From Diospyros lotus (taxonomy: Eukaryota > Streptophyta > Magnoliopsida > Ericales > Ebenaceae): DNA of 64,000 nt. Both the position numbers and the translations under genes were made by a program. The stretch spans positions 34,824,116 through 34,888,115 of the forward strand of contig NC_068347.1 in the NCBI RefSeq assembly GCF_014633365.1, in the 5' to 3' direction. This document shows, piece after piece, positions 10,076-22,789 of the stretch. The notes beneath the pieces were generated by a model, which saw only the letters and a list, made by a program, of their open reading frames with translations, was not told the DNA's origin and did not search any database. Position 1 is the stretch's first letter, and each line of letters begins with the position of its first letter.

Positions 10076-12829
10076 GTGTTATAATATAATGTATAATAAA
10101 TTAATACATAAATATTATAGGAGTGACACAAATGAATGTGTAAATGATATTTTTATTAAAATACTGATATAAGGTTATATTATTAATATAAGATATCAAT
10201 ATAGTATTTTTAATATAATCTGTAATAAAAGTTAATAATTATATTATGTCTATATCTATGCTTCTATGTTATGATGCACAAAAATATTTTGGGGTGTCAT
10301 TTCGAAATTTTTAAAATATTTCTTATAGTAAAATGCTTAGAAATATAAAAAAAAATAATATTTTTACATTGTTTCTGTAATTTTAGAAATATTTTTGAGA
10401 TTATTTTGTAATATTAAATAAATATCAAAAATATATTTTTAATTTCAAAACGCGTTTTATCCTCGGAAAGGTTATAGATGAAAAAAAGGGGTAAGCCCTC
10501 CGTGTGTGATATCTATGCTTCTACCTTTTTAATTTCCTTCTTTGATAATTTCAATTTTGCCATTTTCATTTGAAAAATTCTACAGACAACAACTTCTTTT
10601 CTCTCCAGAGCAACATTCTATTCTAGCTATTCCTAGTCACGCTCAATTACTCTTTGCAATTATTATTATTTTTTTCAAAATATCCTCTCATACAGCCATC
10701 CCATAATAACTTTTTCCATCAAACCCTAACAGCTCAATCGGAGAAGGTAAAATTAGATTTTTCACAAAAGGCAACAAATCGAAAAACATAAGACAAAATT
10801 GAAGAACAGAACAAAAAAAGGCAAAATCGAACGAGTGACCATAGTGAGACTCACATAGAGAAGACAACGACAACTCAAATGGGCCTTCGCTGGTCTCGAC
10901 AAATGCAATCGCCCATCATGACGGTAAAATCAAACGAAAAGAAGGAAAAATGCCGACAGCCGCCCATCATGCTGGAAAACAATGCTCCCAAAACCCCAGG
11001 GTTCGAGTGCGTGCAATGTTCCTGAACCCCAAGATTCAGGTATCCTACAATCCACTTGATACTAGAAAACCAATTTGAACATTAGTTCTAAACCCTAGGG
11101 TTCGGTTGCTTTGAATTTTTATTTAAAAAATTTCCTACTGTAAGATATTTTACTGTCAACTTATTTTATTTCAAAGTGTAGAAATGGCATTCCTATGAAG
11201 GAATCATTTTGTGGTTTTTCTTAAATCAAAATAGAAGCACCTAGGAATTAATTTACTAGAATTAATTCACTTTTGATAAATAATGAATCTATAACATTAC
11301 TCACAAAAATTCAATATTGAAAAAGAAAAAAGAAAAACACAAACTCACAAAAAACTCCGAAGAGTTCGGGAGAAATGCATTTTCTTGAAAGGTTTGGAAG
11401 AATGCATTTTTCTCCTGAACTCTAAGAGGAGAAAACAAAACTTTCGAACTCTAGAATTCGAGAGGTTTGTTTTTTTCCAAATCCTGAAGTTAGAGAAGTA
11501 TTGAATTTTCTGATTTTTAAAGTGTAGGAAGATAGAGTGATATAAGATAGTTGCATATTTAGAAGGATAAAAATGGGTGTTGCTTTTAGATTGTTTTTGT
11601 CATATTCAATTTTAGTAGAAAGTGATTATAGAGGCCCCCACGACATGGCACAAGCGATAAACTTCTCAAGTTTCGTTGGAAGTGGTAGGGATTCGACTTT
11701 TGCTGGAAGCAGAAATGTCTCATTTGGTAAAGACTAATCGCGTGTCCGTTTAGGAGTATATAAGTTTATAATCGCATTCGATTTATCTCAAGGCTAGAGT
11801 ACGTAGGAAGGAAGATCGGTCTTTTCCAGAATTAGGCGAGCGAAATTTGGACCCTTGTTAGTAATTCGCTTAGTTATTCGCGTATAATACACAAATTATT
11901 TCATATTTTTACTAAAAGTATTATATTTGCATATTTTTCAAATATTTGAATTAATATACAAATTAATACACTAAAAAGTATAAAAAAAATTTGGCTGAAA
12001 AATTCGTGGAGGTGCAACTAACGACAGCGGCAAGATCTGAGTTGGGGAGGCGACGAGAAAATGAGGAGGAAGATGCAGCAGCGGTCGGCGAGGTGGAGAG
12101 AGAGCCTGTGGCCAGAGGCGAGGCGACAATTGCTAGCTAGAATTGAGAATAATAATAACAGGCGGGCATGGTGCGGGCTACGTGACAAGGGAATGGGAGA
12201 GAGAAGAGAGAGGAAGAGTTGCTGGAGTCACTAGCTCACTGCTCTTGTTGCCTATTTTGTTGTAAGGAGTAAGGAGGTGTTAGAAGATAGATAAAGGAAG
12301 TAGAAGTGTAGGAGGATGACATGGAGAAGAAGAGTGAAGGTAGTAAAGGCAGACACGAGCAGAGGAAGGGAGAAAGAGGAGAGAAAGGAAAAAAGTTATT
12401 TTTGGAGAAGATGATGGTTTCTTGGGGAGAGTGAGGGTATTTTTTGAAGAAAGATGTTAATTATTGTATATATATGTAATGTACATATATATTATTTAAT
12501 TATAAAATATTATATTTGTAAAATATATTATATATATTTTATATGTAAATTAAAATATATATTTGACACGGTACCTATATATAATATGTTAAATTTTTTT
12601 TGTCTAATTTATTCAATTAAAATGTATTAAACATGAATTAATTCTATTTCAAAAAAATTTCATATGACGAATATTTGACCGAATTTTTGATTGTATTTAA
12701 AATATATTAAATCGGATAATACTCGTACTTTTACCATTTTAAATTTTTTAATATCCCAAATTGCTAACTGGACACTTAGGTCATAAAAAAAGAAAAGTGA
12801 TTATAAAGAATAAAATAAGTTGGTGCAAG
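10076..12829. other. Intergenic with scattered palindromic phrases
   Basis: No gene is seen. At 10990-11110 and 11350-11500 there are phrases such as CCCCAGGGTTCGAG and CTCTAGAATTCGAGAGG, similar to the dense set at 13300-14480. At 12000-12440 the sequence is purine-rich with no protein I recognise. Confidence 0.5.
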
Positions 12830-13299
12830 TAGAATTTTGGGAAATTCTATTTGAAATCATAAATTTTGCTCTCCGCAACCCATTTTTAATATTCCTAAAA
12901 TACCCTAAGATGAAATCTCATATTTACCCTTCATTTAAATCATTTACGATCAACCACCTACCATTATTCTTTCAAGCGCGTGCACGCACTTTCTCACCTA
13001 CCATCGTCATAGCCACTTTACTTACCACACCTGAACACTTTTACTCACTTACACCGCGCAACCATTATTATTCAACATCGAGCATTGCACAACAACTATT
13101 ATTCAACACCGAAGATTACTAAGCCCACTTCTACTCATCATAGGCAAGTTAAGCATGGAAGATTATTATAGACAAATGTTTACGGAGTTTTATAAAGAAG
13201 ATAACTATTCATGTTCCGGCGAGAAACAAGATGATGAAATCCATGAAGTATTTGAAAATTTGTTGTATTTCTAAATTTGTTTATCATCAACATGTGAGA

Positions 13300-14480
13300 A
13301 CCAGAAGCTGGGACACTTGGAGTGTCGACCAGAGAAAGATCCCCCTGAATCCTCGAATTCGGGGGAATCAATGTGCCCAGAATCCTTGGATTCAGGGGAG
13401 TTGATACCTCCCAAATTGAAGGATTCGAGGACTCCTTGAGTATCTGAATCGAAGGATTCGGGAACTCGAGGATGCCCTGAATCCTTCGGTTAAGGGGAGT
13501 CAAGTAGCCTTGAATCCAACGATTCGAGATATTTCATTACTTCAAATTATTTATATTTTTTATTTACATAATTTTTGTTCGTTTCAATCGTCCATTGAAC
13601 CGTTTACTAACAATCAGGTATCATATATTATTAAACTTTCATTTAATTATTATTAGAACAATGTTTTCAAATTGTTGATGTTTTTTATTTACATATTTTT
13701 TTTTTATTTTAATAGTCATTTGATACTATTGAATCATTTACTACCAATGAGATATCATACATTTTGCGTAACGTAAATTATTAATATTTCTAAAACACAC
13801 AAATTATTAATATTTCTAAAACACAAATTCTCATTATTTGTGTAACATAACATATCTCCACAATTACACTAAACAGACACAAATTATTAATATTTTTCAA
13901 AAACAAATTCTCATAGGCTGTATTATTTAGTATTAATTAAAAAAATTAAGATAATACACTATTTACATTTAACATTAATTAAAAAAATAATAACATAGCG
14001 GTTCCCTGAACCCTGCGATTCGAGGAACCCCTAATCCCCCGAACAACGAGATTCGGGGGGTTAAGGGTTACTCGAACCTCGTTGTTAGGTAAGTGGTTCC
14101 TCGAACCCCGCGATTCGGGGAACCCCTCACCCCCTGAAGAACGAGTTTCGGGGGGTTTGGGGTTCCTCGAACCCTGGGGTTCCCCGAACCCCTAACTGCC
14201 CGAATCCCGAGGTTCGATGGCAATCACTGCCTTCGAACATCGCGATTCAAAGGTATTCATCCCAGCTGTTGTTAGAGCCGTTCGATACACATGTTGTCAG
14301 AGTTGTTCGATGTCTCTGGATGCTGATGATCGAACGCAAATCGTAGGGTTCGAGGACTTTAAAAGCACCCCGAATCCATGAATTCGAGAAAAATCAATTC
14401 TCCCGAACTCACGAGTTTGGGAAAAACCATTTTTCCCGAATCCATGAGTTCGGGAGAATCTAATTCTCCCAACTATATAC
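13300..14480. repeat. Array of short palindromic CCCGAATCC/GATTCGGG phrases
   Basis: Short phrases such as CGCGATTCGGGGAACCCC, CCCGAATCCATGAGTTCGGG and CCTCGAACCC recur dozens of times, in both orientations, with AT-rich spacers. Many are hyphenated palindromes. An open frame across 13180-13503 results from this repetition and is not a gene. No known protein or RNA is evident. Confidence 0.65.
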
Positions 14481-16359
14481 TATTATATTATATGTACATT
14501 ATTATATGTATATAATATACTATTATATATATACTGTTATAGACATATATATTATAATTATATACATATTATAACTATATATAATGATTTTATATATAAA
14601 TTATTCCAAATGAAAGAGTTTGGCATGTGGGAATTGTAAATGGTCAAACCCAATCAATCAAATGCAGCAACATTTTATGAGAATAACTTCATATTACATA
14701 CATATATGTAGCAATATTATATTACATACATATATATGTGGATTTGAAAAAAATTATTTTTCCCGAATCCATAGGTTCGAGAGAATTATATTTTCTCGAA
14801 GTTATGGATTCGAGTTGTAAGACCCGCTTCCAAATATTCCCATTTAACATAGGATATTCGAAAAAATGTCATTACAGAGATGATACAGAACAAAACTGAA
14901 CTCAATTAATAACTCATTTCATTTCTAGCAGCGGAATTTAAATTAAGTTTCAATTACATTTTCAGAATCTCATAACCCTAGGCTCGATGACCATACAAAA
15001 TAATAAGAGGCTCAAATGCCAATAAACATAATAGATTCTCATCACTATAAAACCTCACCAAATCACTAATTAGGATATTTGAAGTTAGGACGGGTCTCCG
15101 TACACCACTATCTCTGGACTGCAATCCTATTGGACTTGTCCCCAATAACAGTCTTTCCTTTACCTGGAATGGCAAAGAAGATCAAGTGAGTCACAAGGCT
15201 CAGCAAGTTCGAGAAACAATGGACAATATATAAGATCCAAGAATATGATGACACCAAGAAGAGTAATCAAGGACTCCACAATTATATACAAGATTCATAA
15301 TTCATGAATTTATCAATTCAACTTAATATATCATGTCACCATGTATCACTATGCAAATGTGCATAAAATTTCAATATCATTATCAATTCTCACAGGCTCG
15401 CAAGCCATCAATCAATACATGCAAAAGTGCATCATTTCATTATCAATATTAATTTTTCTAGCTCTCAAGCCATAAATTGATGCATGCAAAAGTGCATAAG
15501 TTCCATAAAATCTCATAAATAAATATGGAGTCAACATGTCGAGCTATGGCCACCTCGTCCCGCGCCAGGTGCTCTAAGGTACCTTTTCTCCCTCTATGCA
15601 AAATAATAGGTGCGCAAAACATATATATATGTAACATGTACATGTATGCATCATGTATGCATTTGACAACCACATGTATTTCAAGTCTTGTTTCCACGAC
15701 ATTCATACTTTCAACATCACTTACCCATACTGGGTATTTTTCCATCATCAGATAAATTCAACATATCTTACTTCATAACGTTTTCCACGTTTAAGATGTA
15801 AATTATAACCTAGAAATAATTTTGGGAGATGCTATTTAAGGTTAAAACTTGATTCAACATTTGGGGAGTATTAGAGATTTAATATGTTATTTTTCCCTTC
15901 TTATAATTTCCTTGAATTCATTTAATCAGTTCCAGTATACAACTACTTGCATTTATGCTCATATCTCAATCATAATAAAGAATGGCAACCCAAAAAGATT
16001 TTCATCTCACAAGTTGTTGCCATACTTATATATATTTTATGTCCATCTCACAATATTGGATAGCTATTCACTCATATCAAGTATGCACACGCTACAGTAA
16101 TTATTTCAAGAATTCATTAAATCAATTGATATTTTACTCTTGGAAAATAAAATAGTTTTGATAATGACTATATGGAAATCAATCTTCAAATCTATACATG
16201 AGTTTGAAGCAAAGTTATGAAAATCAATCTTTCTTGAATTCTATAGAAAGTAAGGTTGAATGTTAAGATTCAAAATTAATAACCTTTTGATAATCTCAAC
16301 TTGCTTTTAAAAGAAACGAAGATAGGAAATGAAAAGTGTTCAGATTTTCCAAATGAATA

Positions 16360-16550
16360 GTCAACTATGGGATTATGGTCTATCGACTATGCCTATGGAT
16401 AGTCAACTATGGGGTTATGGATAGTCGACTATGGTTTATGGTTTGTCGACTATGGACTATGGATAGTCAATTATGGGCTTATGGATAGTCGACTATGGGC
16501 TATGGATAGTCAACTATGCCCAAACTTCTGTCGACTATGAATTTTCTTTG
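16360..16550. repeat. Minisatellite with TAGTCGACTA core
   Basis: Roughly eight imperfect units of ATGGATAGTCGACTATGGG-type sequence occur in tandem. The core TAGTCGACTA is a perfect palindrome. The array lies inside the solo LTR. Confidence 0.8.
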
Positions 16551-17168
16551 CCGACTATGAAAGCGGGCTTTGAATATATAAGTGAATGCAAATGGGTTTG
16601 CTTTGAGTAGAGCATCCAGTAGATTGGGTGTGGGTAATTATATGTACATATATATATGTGTGTGTGTGTGTGTGGGCTTCCAAATATGCACAGGGCCTTG
16701 GCATCCGAAGGTTGGCTGGGTATGCATATATGCATAGATATATATGTGGGTGAGGAGCTATCGGATCATGGGTATATATACATACCTCGAGTGGCTATTA
16801 AAATCAAATAGAGAGTATACATACGACTATCCCAACATTATAGGAGGTTGCTCGAAACAGGGGAGAGCTCCCAGACTTTCAGTTTCTCTGGCTACGGTTA
16901 CGGATGTATATATATATATATAAGTGGGCGGTTCGAATGGGGTGTTGAATATATTTATATATGTATGATTCGAATGAGGCATGGGGGAAAAACACATTCG
17001 GTTATAGCTTAAAACTTATTTTCATACAGATAGATACAGAACAAGCAATGATTTTGTATCGATTCAAACCCAAATAAATGCCATTCACTGAAAGAACTTC
17101 GAGATGATTAAATCCCCTTTAGAGACATCAACTAGACCCACAACTCATTGAGAATCAAAGATCTAAGT

Positions 17169-17781
17169 TAGAGATGGCAAACGGGCCGGGCCGGCCCGCC
17201 ACCAAGTGGCCCGCCACCAAGTGTCCCGCGGGCCAAACGGGCCAGCCCAGCCCGCCCAGATTTTTTTTTTCTGTTTGATACCATTTTTGGCGAGGGGCGA
17301 GACTGAGAGCGAGGGGCGGGGGTGACAGAGGGCTAGCGAGGATAAGTGAGGGCGACTGAGGGGCGAGGGCGGCGAGGGCGAGGGCGAGACGAGAGCGAGG
17401 GCGAGGGCGAGAATGAGGGGCGCGGGCGAGGGCGAGACAGAGGGCGAGGGCGAGATGAGGGTGAGGGCGGGGGCGACAGAGGGTGAGGGCGAGGGCGAGA
17501 CAGGGGCGGAGAGGCGAGGCTGAGAGCGAGGGCGAGACAGAGGGTGAGGGTGAGGGCGAGAACGAGACAGAGGGCAAGAAGCGAGGCTGAGAGGGAGGGG
17601 CGTGGGCTGTTTGGGGAGGGGGTGTGGCCGATTAGCGGGCCAGCCTGGCCCGCCACCATTTGGCCCGCATGGCCAAGCGGGTCGGGCCTTAAATGGGCCA
17701 GCAAAATGCTAGCCCTAGCCCTGTGCCGGGCCGGGCCCCAACGAGCCAGCCCGTCGGGCTAAGCCCATTTTGCCATCTCTA
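17169..17781. mobile_element. hAT-type MITE with 8-bp target duplication
   Basis: This 613-base element begins TAGAGATGGCAAACGGGC and ends GCCCATTTTGCCATCTCTA, an inverted pair. The flanking eight bases ATCTAAGT occur exactly at 17161-17168 and 17782-17789, the duplication size of hAT elements. The interior is GC-rich, with GGGCCGGGCC-type ends and a GAGGGCGAGGGC minisatellite at about 17290-17580. That repetition creates long arginine- or serine/proline-rich open frames that are not genes. Confidence 0.9.
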
Positions 17782-19006
17782 ATCTAAGTGTATGAAATAA
17801 TATAATAGTAAACAAGGATAGCAACCAATATATATATATACATATACATATTTCTTTCACATAGAAACTCAATAGAAGATAAAGACAAGATAGATGAAGA
17901 GAAGACCTTGTATTGAAATAAAAATGGGTAAGAGAACTTGCACTGAAAATAAAATAGGAGTGCAAGAAGAACTTGCCTGATGAGATTCCTCCGTTGAAGC
18001 TCCAACAGCGAACAGACAATGGGAGAAGAAGATGAAGAATATGAACGGATGGAGAAGAAGACAAAGGACTATGAAAAAAATATTGAATAAGAAGATGCAG
18101 ATGAAGAATAAGAGATGGCAGGTGAAAAAGCTGGATGTTGGCAAGTTATATGGAAGAGGAAAGCTTCGGGCGCAACAAAATCAGTAACAAATTGTTGCAA
18201 AGGTACGGGAGGATCAATGCACAGAAAAATGAGGACAAAAGGAAGAGGAAAAGGTTGCACACTCCAAGCTGTGCCCGCATTAGAAGTTGACAGATTTGTC
18301 CTAATTTAGGGCATTTTTTACAATTGACATTTATTTTTATTTTAAGTTTTCTTTTTCTTATTTCACATAATAAAACCTAACTTTCCTTTACCATTGGGCC
18401 CAAGCCCAACTCACAATTTATTAACCCACTTGATAGCCCATGAACTCCTTAACTAATTAATTGTGGCCTATTCATTTAAATTCATGATCTCATGCCCCGA
18501 ATAAAGTTTCATACTAATCCAACATTATTTTTATGCTATCAAAATAGATTATCATCAAGTGTTAAAACACTTAGATCCCCATTTAAAATGCCATTACACT
18601 AACATTGAATATTAAAACACCTAGACCCAATTTAGGATCGTTACACGGGTGCTTTCAAAGCCCCAAAATCTTCGGGTGTGATGATGGGTAGTCATATTAT
18701 CTCGCAAAGAGCAAGCAAATAGAATTTTCCACGAGAAAGTGAGGGACTTCAGCAAAGAGGGCGAGCGAGGCAAGCGACTCTAGCGAGATGGCAATAATCT
18801 GAAGATGGTTTGATATGAGGAGTGGTGTGAAAAGAATTTGTTGCGCATGGAGGGTGTCTTTTGAGGGATGAATATTTAGAGGGTATATTTAGAATATAGA
18901 TAATTGTAAAAAGTAATCACTCTGATTGTAAATAGCAAAAACTAAAATTTTACTTATATTAGTAAAAATTATGGTTACATATAGAATTTCCCTAGAATTT
19001 TTCTTC

Positions 19007-19320
19007 CAATTTTGTCCCTTTCTCAATTGTCCATTTTGACCCTTGCACAGGCCCGTTAATTGCGCCTCTGAGCTGCGCCGACAAAGCCAAAGCTTTCTCC
19101 CAATTTGACATGTTATTTTTACTTTTGAAAGGGGCAATCAAATCCGTTTTTGATTTTAATAATTATTTATTTTTATATATAATATATAATATGTATATAA
19201 CAATTATATAATTAATATTATACAAAAATTAATTACATATAAAGCATTTTTCTCATTTATATTATTCTACTAAAATTACCATCAACTATTAATGATAATT
19301 TAATTAATTATTTGTTGAAA
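19007..19320. repeat. Dispersed repeat, copy A (pairs with 56317-56620)
   Basis: The stretch around AAAGCCAAAGCTTTCTC and CAATTTGACATG is shared with 56317-56620, as is the following AT-rich part with ACCATCAACTATTAATGAT. Copy A continues to the left across the Mutator-like insertion; copy B is cut on its left by the chromovirus LTR. Both copies keep a similar minus-strand open frame across the first 130 bases. Confidence 0.7.
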
Positions 19321-19649
19321 ATTTTATATTTTGATTTATAAAAAAAATTTAAAAATATATTTTTAGTGAATTTAATTTATTGATGATCTCTAAAATATTT
19401 TTTATATTTTTTTTTAAATTGAAGAACTTCAAATTTATATATATATATATGTCTTTCAAAATAGTCAAGTTTGTTTTTGTATTAGTTGCGCATGCTGAAA
19501 ACCTTTATGAGAAATTGACTAAGTATGAAAAAGATTATTGTTATATCTAAAATAAGTATATGTTCATATTAATTAAATATTTATAAAGTTTTTGAAAGTA
19601 AAATAATCAAGTAAAATTTTTGAAAATATCTTTTTAATTTAAGTAAGCT

Positions 19650-20365
19650 TTTGAGTCAATCGAGTGTTGCTCAGTATTATTTTAAAAAACAATCGAGTAT
19701 AGAAGTCATTCAATCGACTATCATAAAAGCCCACTCAAGTATATTCTTACAAAAGTTATATTTCTTAAAATATAATTTAGTAGGGTACTTTTTATAATCC
19801 AATATGAATTCTTCATTACTCAAATCTTTGAGAAAATCGAGTATTCTTATAGTATTGAAAACTAAGCATATTTTTCAGTCGATTATATGTTTTAGTAAAA
19901 TCATTTTCAATCAGCTATCAAGATTCTCCTACTCGAGTATTTTATAAAAACTCCTTGTGTATTTCAAATTTAGTCAAGTAATAAGCTATTTTTAATTAAG
20001 TATCTTTTAGTATAAAAATTCTAAGCATCTCCTTAGAGTATAACTTTATCTTCAATCAACTAATGTATTGTTGATAATTGATTATCTATATGAGTTAGTC
20101 GAGTAAAAGTTTGATTGAATCTGACTAAGTCGCTAATCCTAAATATAATCGAGTATCAAATATGTGTACTCGAGTAGATGCTTCTATTAGTCAAGTAAGT
20201 TTAACCCAGTAGTCGAGTAAGTAATGCAAAGTTTATGTGACTTCTGAGCGAGTCAAGTAATGACTTGGTCATATTTGAGTGAAACTTCTATATAATCGAT
20301 CACTTGATATGTCCAATCGAGTATGCGCTATATTAGTCGATAAGCCTTTAAGTTAGTTGAGTAAC
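19650..20365. repeat. Array of dispersed TCGAGTA phrases
   Basis: About twenty or more copies of (A/G)(A/T)TCGAGTA, AGTCGAGTAA and close variants occur at irregular spacing in AT-rich sequence. The spacing is not that of a simple tandem repeat. Such phrases are seen in noncoding parts of some plant LTR elements, but no LTR ends could be fixed here. Confidence 0.6.
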
Positions 20366-21539
20366 TGGTGTTGGATTTTGAAATTTATAACTGTTACTCA
20401 TAGAAAAAAAAAAAAAAAAGGATAATTTTGACTATTAGAACTTTATCTCTTTATTTTATGAAGTATAAATGTATTCTCTTATAAAAGAATGATAAATATG
20501 AGTATGCATGGGGTGCTAAATGTTTTATCTGTTTAATATGTACATGATTTCTAACAAATTTAATTATTATCCGTCAAATCAAAGAAATTGTGAGTATATG
20601 CAATTATCAAGAAAAATCTCAATCCTTAAGATTCTATAAAAGGTCAAGTACAACAAGAGTTGAAGCTGTCGTTCGGAAAAGCTTGAGCCACTGATGTCTG
20701 AATAATACAAGAGCTATCTATTTCAAATCTAGACACAGCAAAGGCAAAGCTCTTTCGAGCCAATGCTCACTGCTTGAGTTATTAGTTTTTCATGCTTATT
20801 CTTTCATCACTCCAAGCAAATTATCTGGTCATAGTTTAGAAAAACAAACTGTACACTATCAGTATTATTATAACAATTTTCTTATTCATTGCTTTAAATG
20901 TTGTTTTTCATCTTCGCTTAAATTGATTCTTATAAAACATCATTTTATATTCTATACATTGTATTATCTTTTTATCTCAATCTTCATTAAACATTCTTGC
21001 ATCAGTTTTCATTGAATATATATATATATATGTATGTCTTTAAATATTTTCATTTTCAGTTTTCATTACAAAGATATAAAATTCTAAATATTTGTTCTTG
21101 CAAGTAAACTTTTCAAATACACATTTTTTTTATAAGAATTGAAAGTTAATTAAATAAAATCATTTTGTTAACAATTTTACCAATTTTCTCATTCTTATCA
21201 TAAAATGATATTTTTCCTTCATACATAGTTATACTATATATCAAATATATTTGAATTAACCTGCATGAAATATTTTTTAATTCATATATTTTTATATTGA
21301 ATTATTGTAATATTTTTATGTCATGAAAAATATATTTTGAATTAATCATGAGATAAAATATTTTTTAATATTTTAAAAATAATCAAAATAACCAATTCAC
21401 TCCTCTTGAATGATATTTCACTATTAACTGATAATTTAATCTCTATATAGAGAATATTTTTGTGCCATTTTTATTTCATAAAAAAAACTCTCCCTAATTC
21501 TCAAAGTCTCATGTCTGCCACTAACTCTCAAAAGTCTTC
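20366..21539. other. Intergenic, possibly old LTR remnant
   Basis: No gene is seen. A TATAAAAGG stretch at about 20635 followed by a unique, less AT-rich segment (20640-20800) could be the promoter and R region of a decayed LTR, but no terminal repeats or target duplication were found. Confidence 0.3.
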
Positions 21540-21905
21540 CTCCTGCCATTGGGTTGCACATGCAGGCCACCATCTCCCCTAATTCCCTCTCCATGCATGC
21601 CATTTCCTTCCTCGAGCAATAATATTCCTTGAATGCAATTAGACTATGTATGCGTATGATTAATTAAATAGATAATATGCATGTAATTAACTAAGTTAGA
21701 GTGGAGAAACTAATTAAGTTATATGGCTTTCTATTCGCAGTGTAACTTTTCCCGAATGAATTAATTCATATATTGCATAACGGAAATGTAATCTCAGAAA
21801 TATCATACTAAATTTATAATAATTTGCAAGACCTAGAAGCATTATCTGTCAACCCAGAATTTTGCTTGAGTAGGCCATTTAGATGTCAAGAACCTATTCT
21901 TGCAG
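21540..21905. repeat. Duplicated noncoding block, copy A (pairs with 34457-34839)
   Basis: This block and 34457-34839 are closely similar, starting with CTGCCATTGGGTTGCACATG and ending near AGGCCATTTAGATG. Small indels separate them; copy B has an extra GTGCCCAGAGGCCCCGCGCA-like stretch. No open frame is conserved. In this unit it lies before the last FRF exon, whereas in the NLR3 unit it lies after it. Confidence 0.75.
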
Positions 21906-22378
21906 CTCGCGTAAGACTCACTTTCTCTTAGATGACTCTCTATGTCACTAAGTCTTTTAGGGAATTCCTCTTAAATCCATTTAAATTTAACCAAGAACCA
22001 CAATCCTCATGCTTAAAGCATACATGTTCATCGCTGACTTCTGATAAAAATACTATAAATGGCCTATCTCTCGTCAGAAAAGATATCTCTTTTATATTTA
22101 TTAATTATATATTTATTTATTACTCATTCGACGACCACTATAAGTTTCACGGATCATCATTTCTCTTCATATATTGATTTATGCATCTATGCGTGAAATT
22201 GTATATAATATTATGTTCCTTCATTTGAGTGTGACATTTATTGCAAATACTTGTACCTAAAAATTGGGGAGTTCGTATCAAATGTCGCTTGCATTATGAC
22301 AATGCTCCTAGTTATACTTCCTCTATATTTTCATCTTAACTCTTGCTTAGTAGTAGCTGACTGGTAATCTTTTTGCAA

Positions 22379-22504
22379 GAAGAGAAGGTTTCGAAGATTG
22401 AGGAACTTTATGATGAATTGCAGCATGAAAGAGAAAGATCTGTAGCACTCCAGCAACGGTTAAATGGGATACTTAAAGATCTTGCAAATATTCATGCCTA
22501 TTAG
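22379..22504 (+). pseudogene. FRF-like last exon, isolated copy
   Basis: This matches the last exon at 32173-32357. It opens with codons for EEK and reads ELYDELQHERERS and LQQRLNG, a helix-forming charged segment, then reaches a stop at 22502 after a small deletion. The splice acceptor is changed from TTGCAG to TTGCAA. About 100 bases of upstream intron sequence are also shared (from about 22280). No FAR1-domain exon is present nearby, so this is a gene relic. Confidence 0.75.
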
Positions 22505-22789
22505 AGTTGAAGATATAATAAAAATTATGAAGGAGCTTGAATTTGAGATGGCTAGTATTAGAACTACATATACATTTATGATAGATGGGCCTTGAACATG
22601 TATCTTCCTTTGAAGGTCTAGAGAATGTCTGCCATCAACAAGAAAACTTAGCTGCCAAATGCACTGTAAGTACATGTATTATGGGGACTAACTTTATATT
22701 TCATCCCACCATTGAGTTTCTTGCCAATTCAACAGTGCAAGAACAATTTCGATGTTTTGGTTGTATGAACATATATTATAGTGTGTAAT

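Larger units (their letters stand above)
14816..18645 (-). mobile_element. Solo LTR, minus strand, with nested MITE
   Basis: On the minus strand the LTR begins TGTAACGATCC at 18645 and ends TCTTACA at 14816. Flanks are CGAGT (14811-14815) and CGGGT (18646-18650), a five-base duplication with one mismatch. The region 15090-15210 is the reverse complement, with divergence, of 29040-29170 in the other solo LTR, including the GCTGAGCCTTGTG motif, and it resembles the chromovirus LTRs at 47 and 54 kb. It is 3.8 kb because it carries a hAT-type MITE and a minisatellite. No internal region is present, consistent with LTR-LTR recombination. Confidence 0.8.
12839..18992. mobile_element. Mutator-like element, interrupted by a solo LTR
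   Basis: The left end reads GGGAAATTCTATTTG and the right end, inverted, reads GGGAAATTCTATATG; similarity extends about 30 bases inward. The same nine bases, TAGAATTTT, flank the element at 12830-12838 and 18993-19001. An exact nine-base target duplication is the hallmark of Mutator-like elements. Removing the solo LTR inside it leaves about 2.3 kb. The interior encodes no transposase that I can see, so it is non-autonomous. Its interior holds most of the GATTCG-type palindromic phrases. Confidence 0.8.

Noticed and set aside
11636..11720. Possible tRNA-derived SINE (TGGCACAAGCG and GGGATTCGACT resemble A and B boxes)
   Set aside because: Matches to both boxes are incomplete, and no tail or target duplication was found.
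13180..13503. 107-residue frame rich in NPSI/PLNPRI phrases
   Set aside because: Product of the palindromic GATTCG-type repeats; no start context and no conservation.
17155..17704. Long proline/serine/arginine-rich open frames
   Set aside because: They lie within the GC-rich hAT-type MITE and arise from the GAGGGCGAGGGC repeat; no conserved domain.
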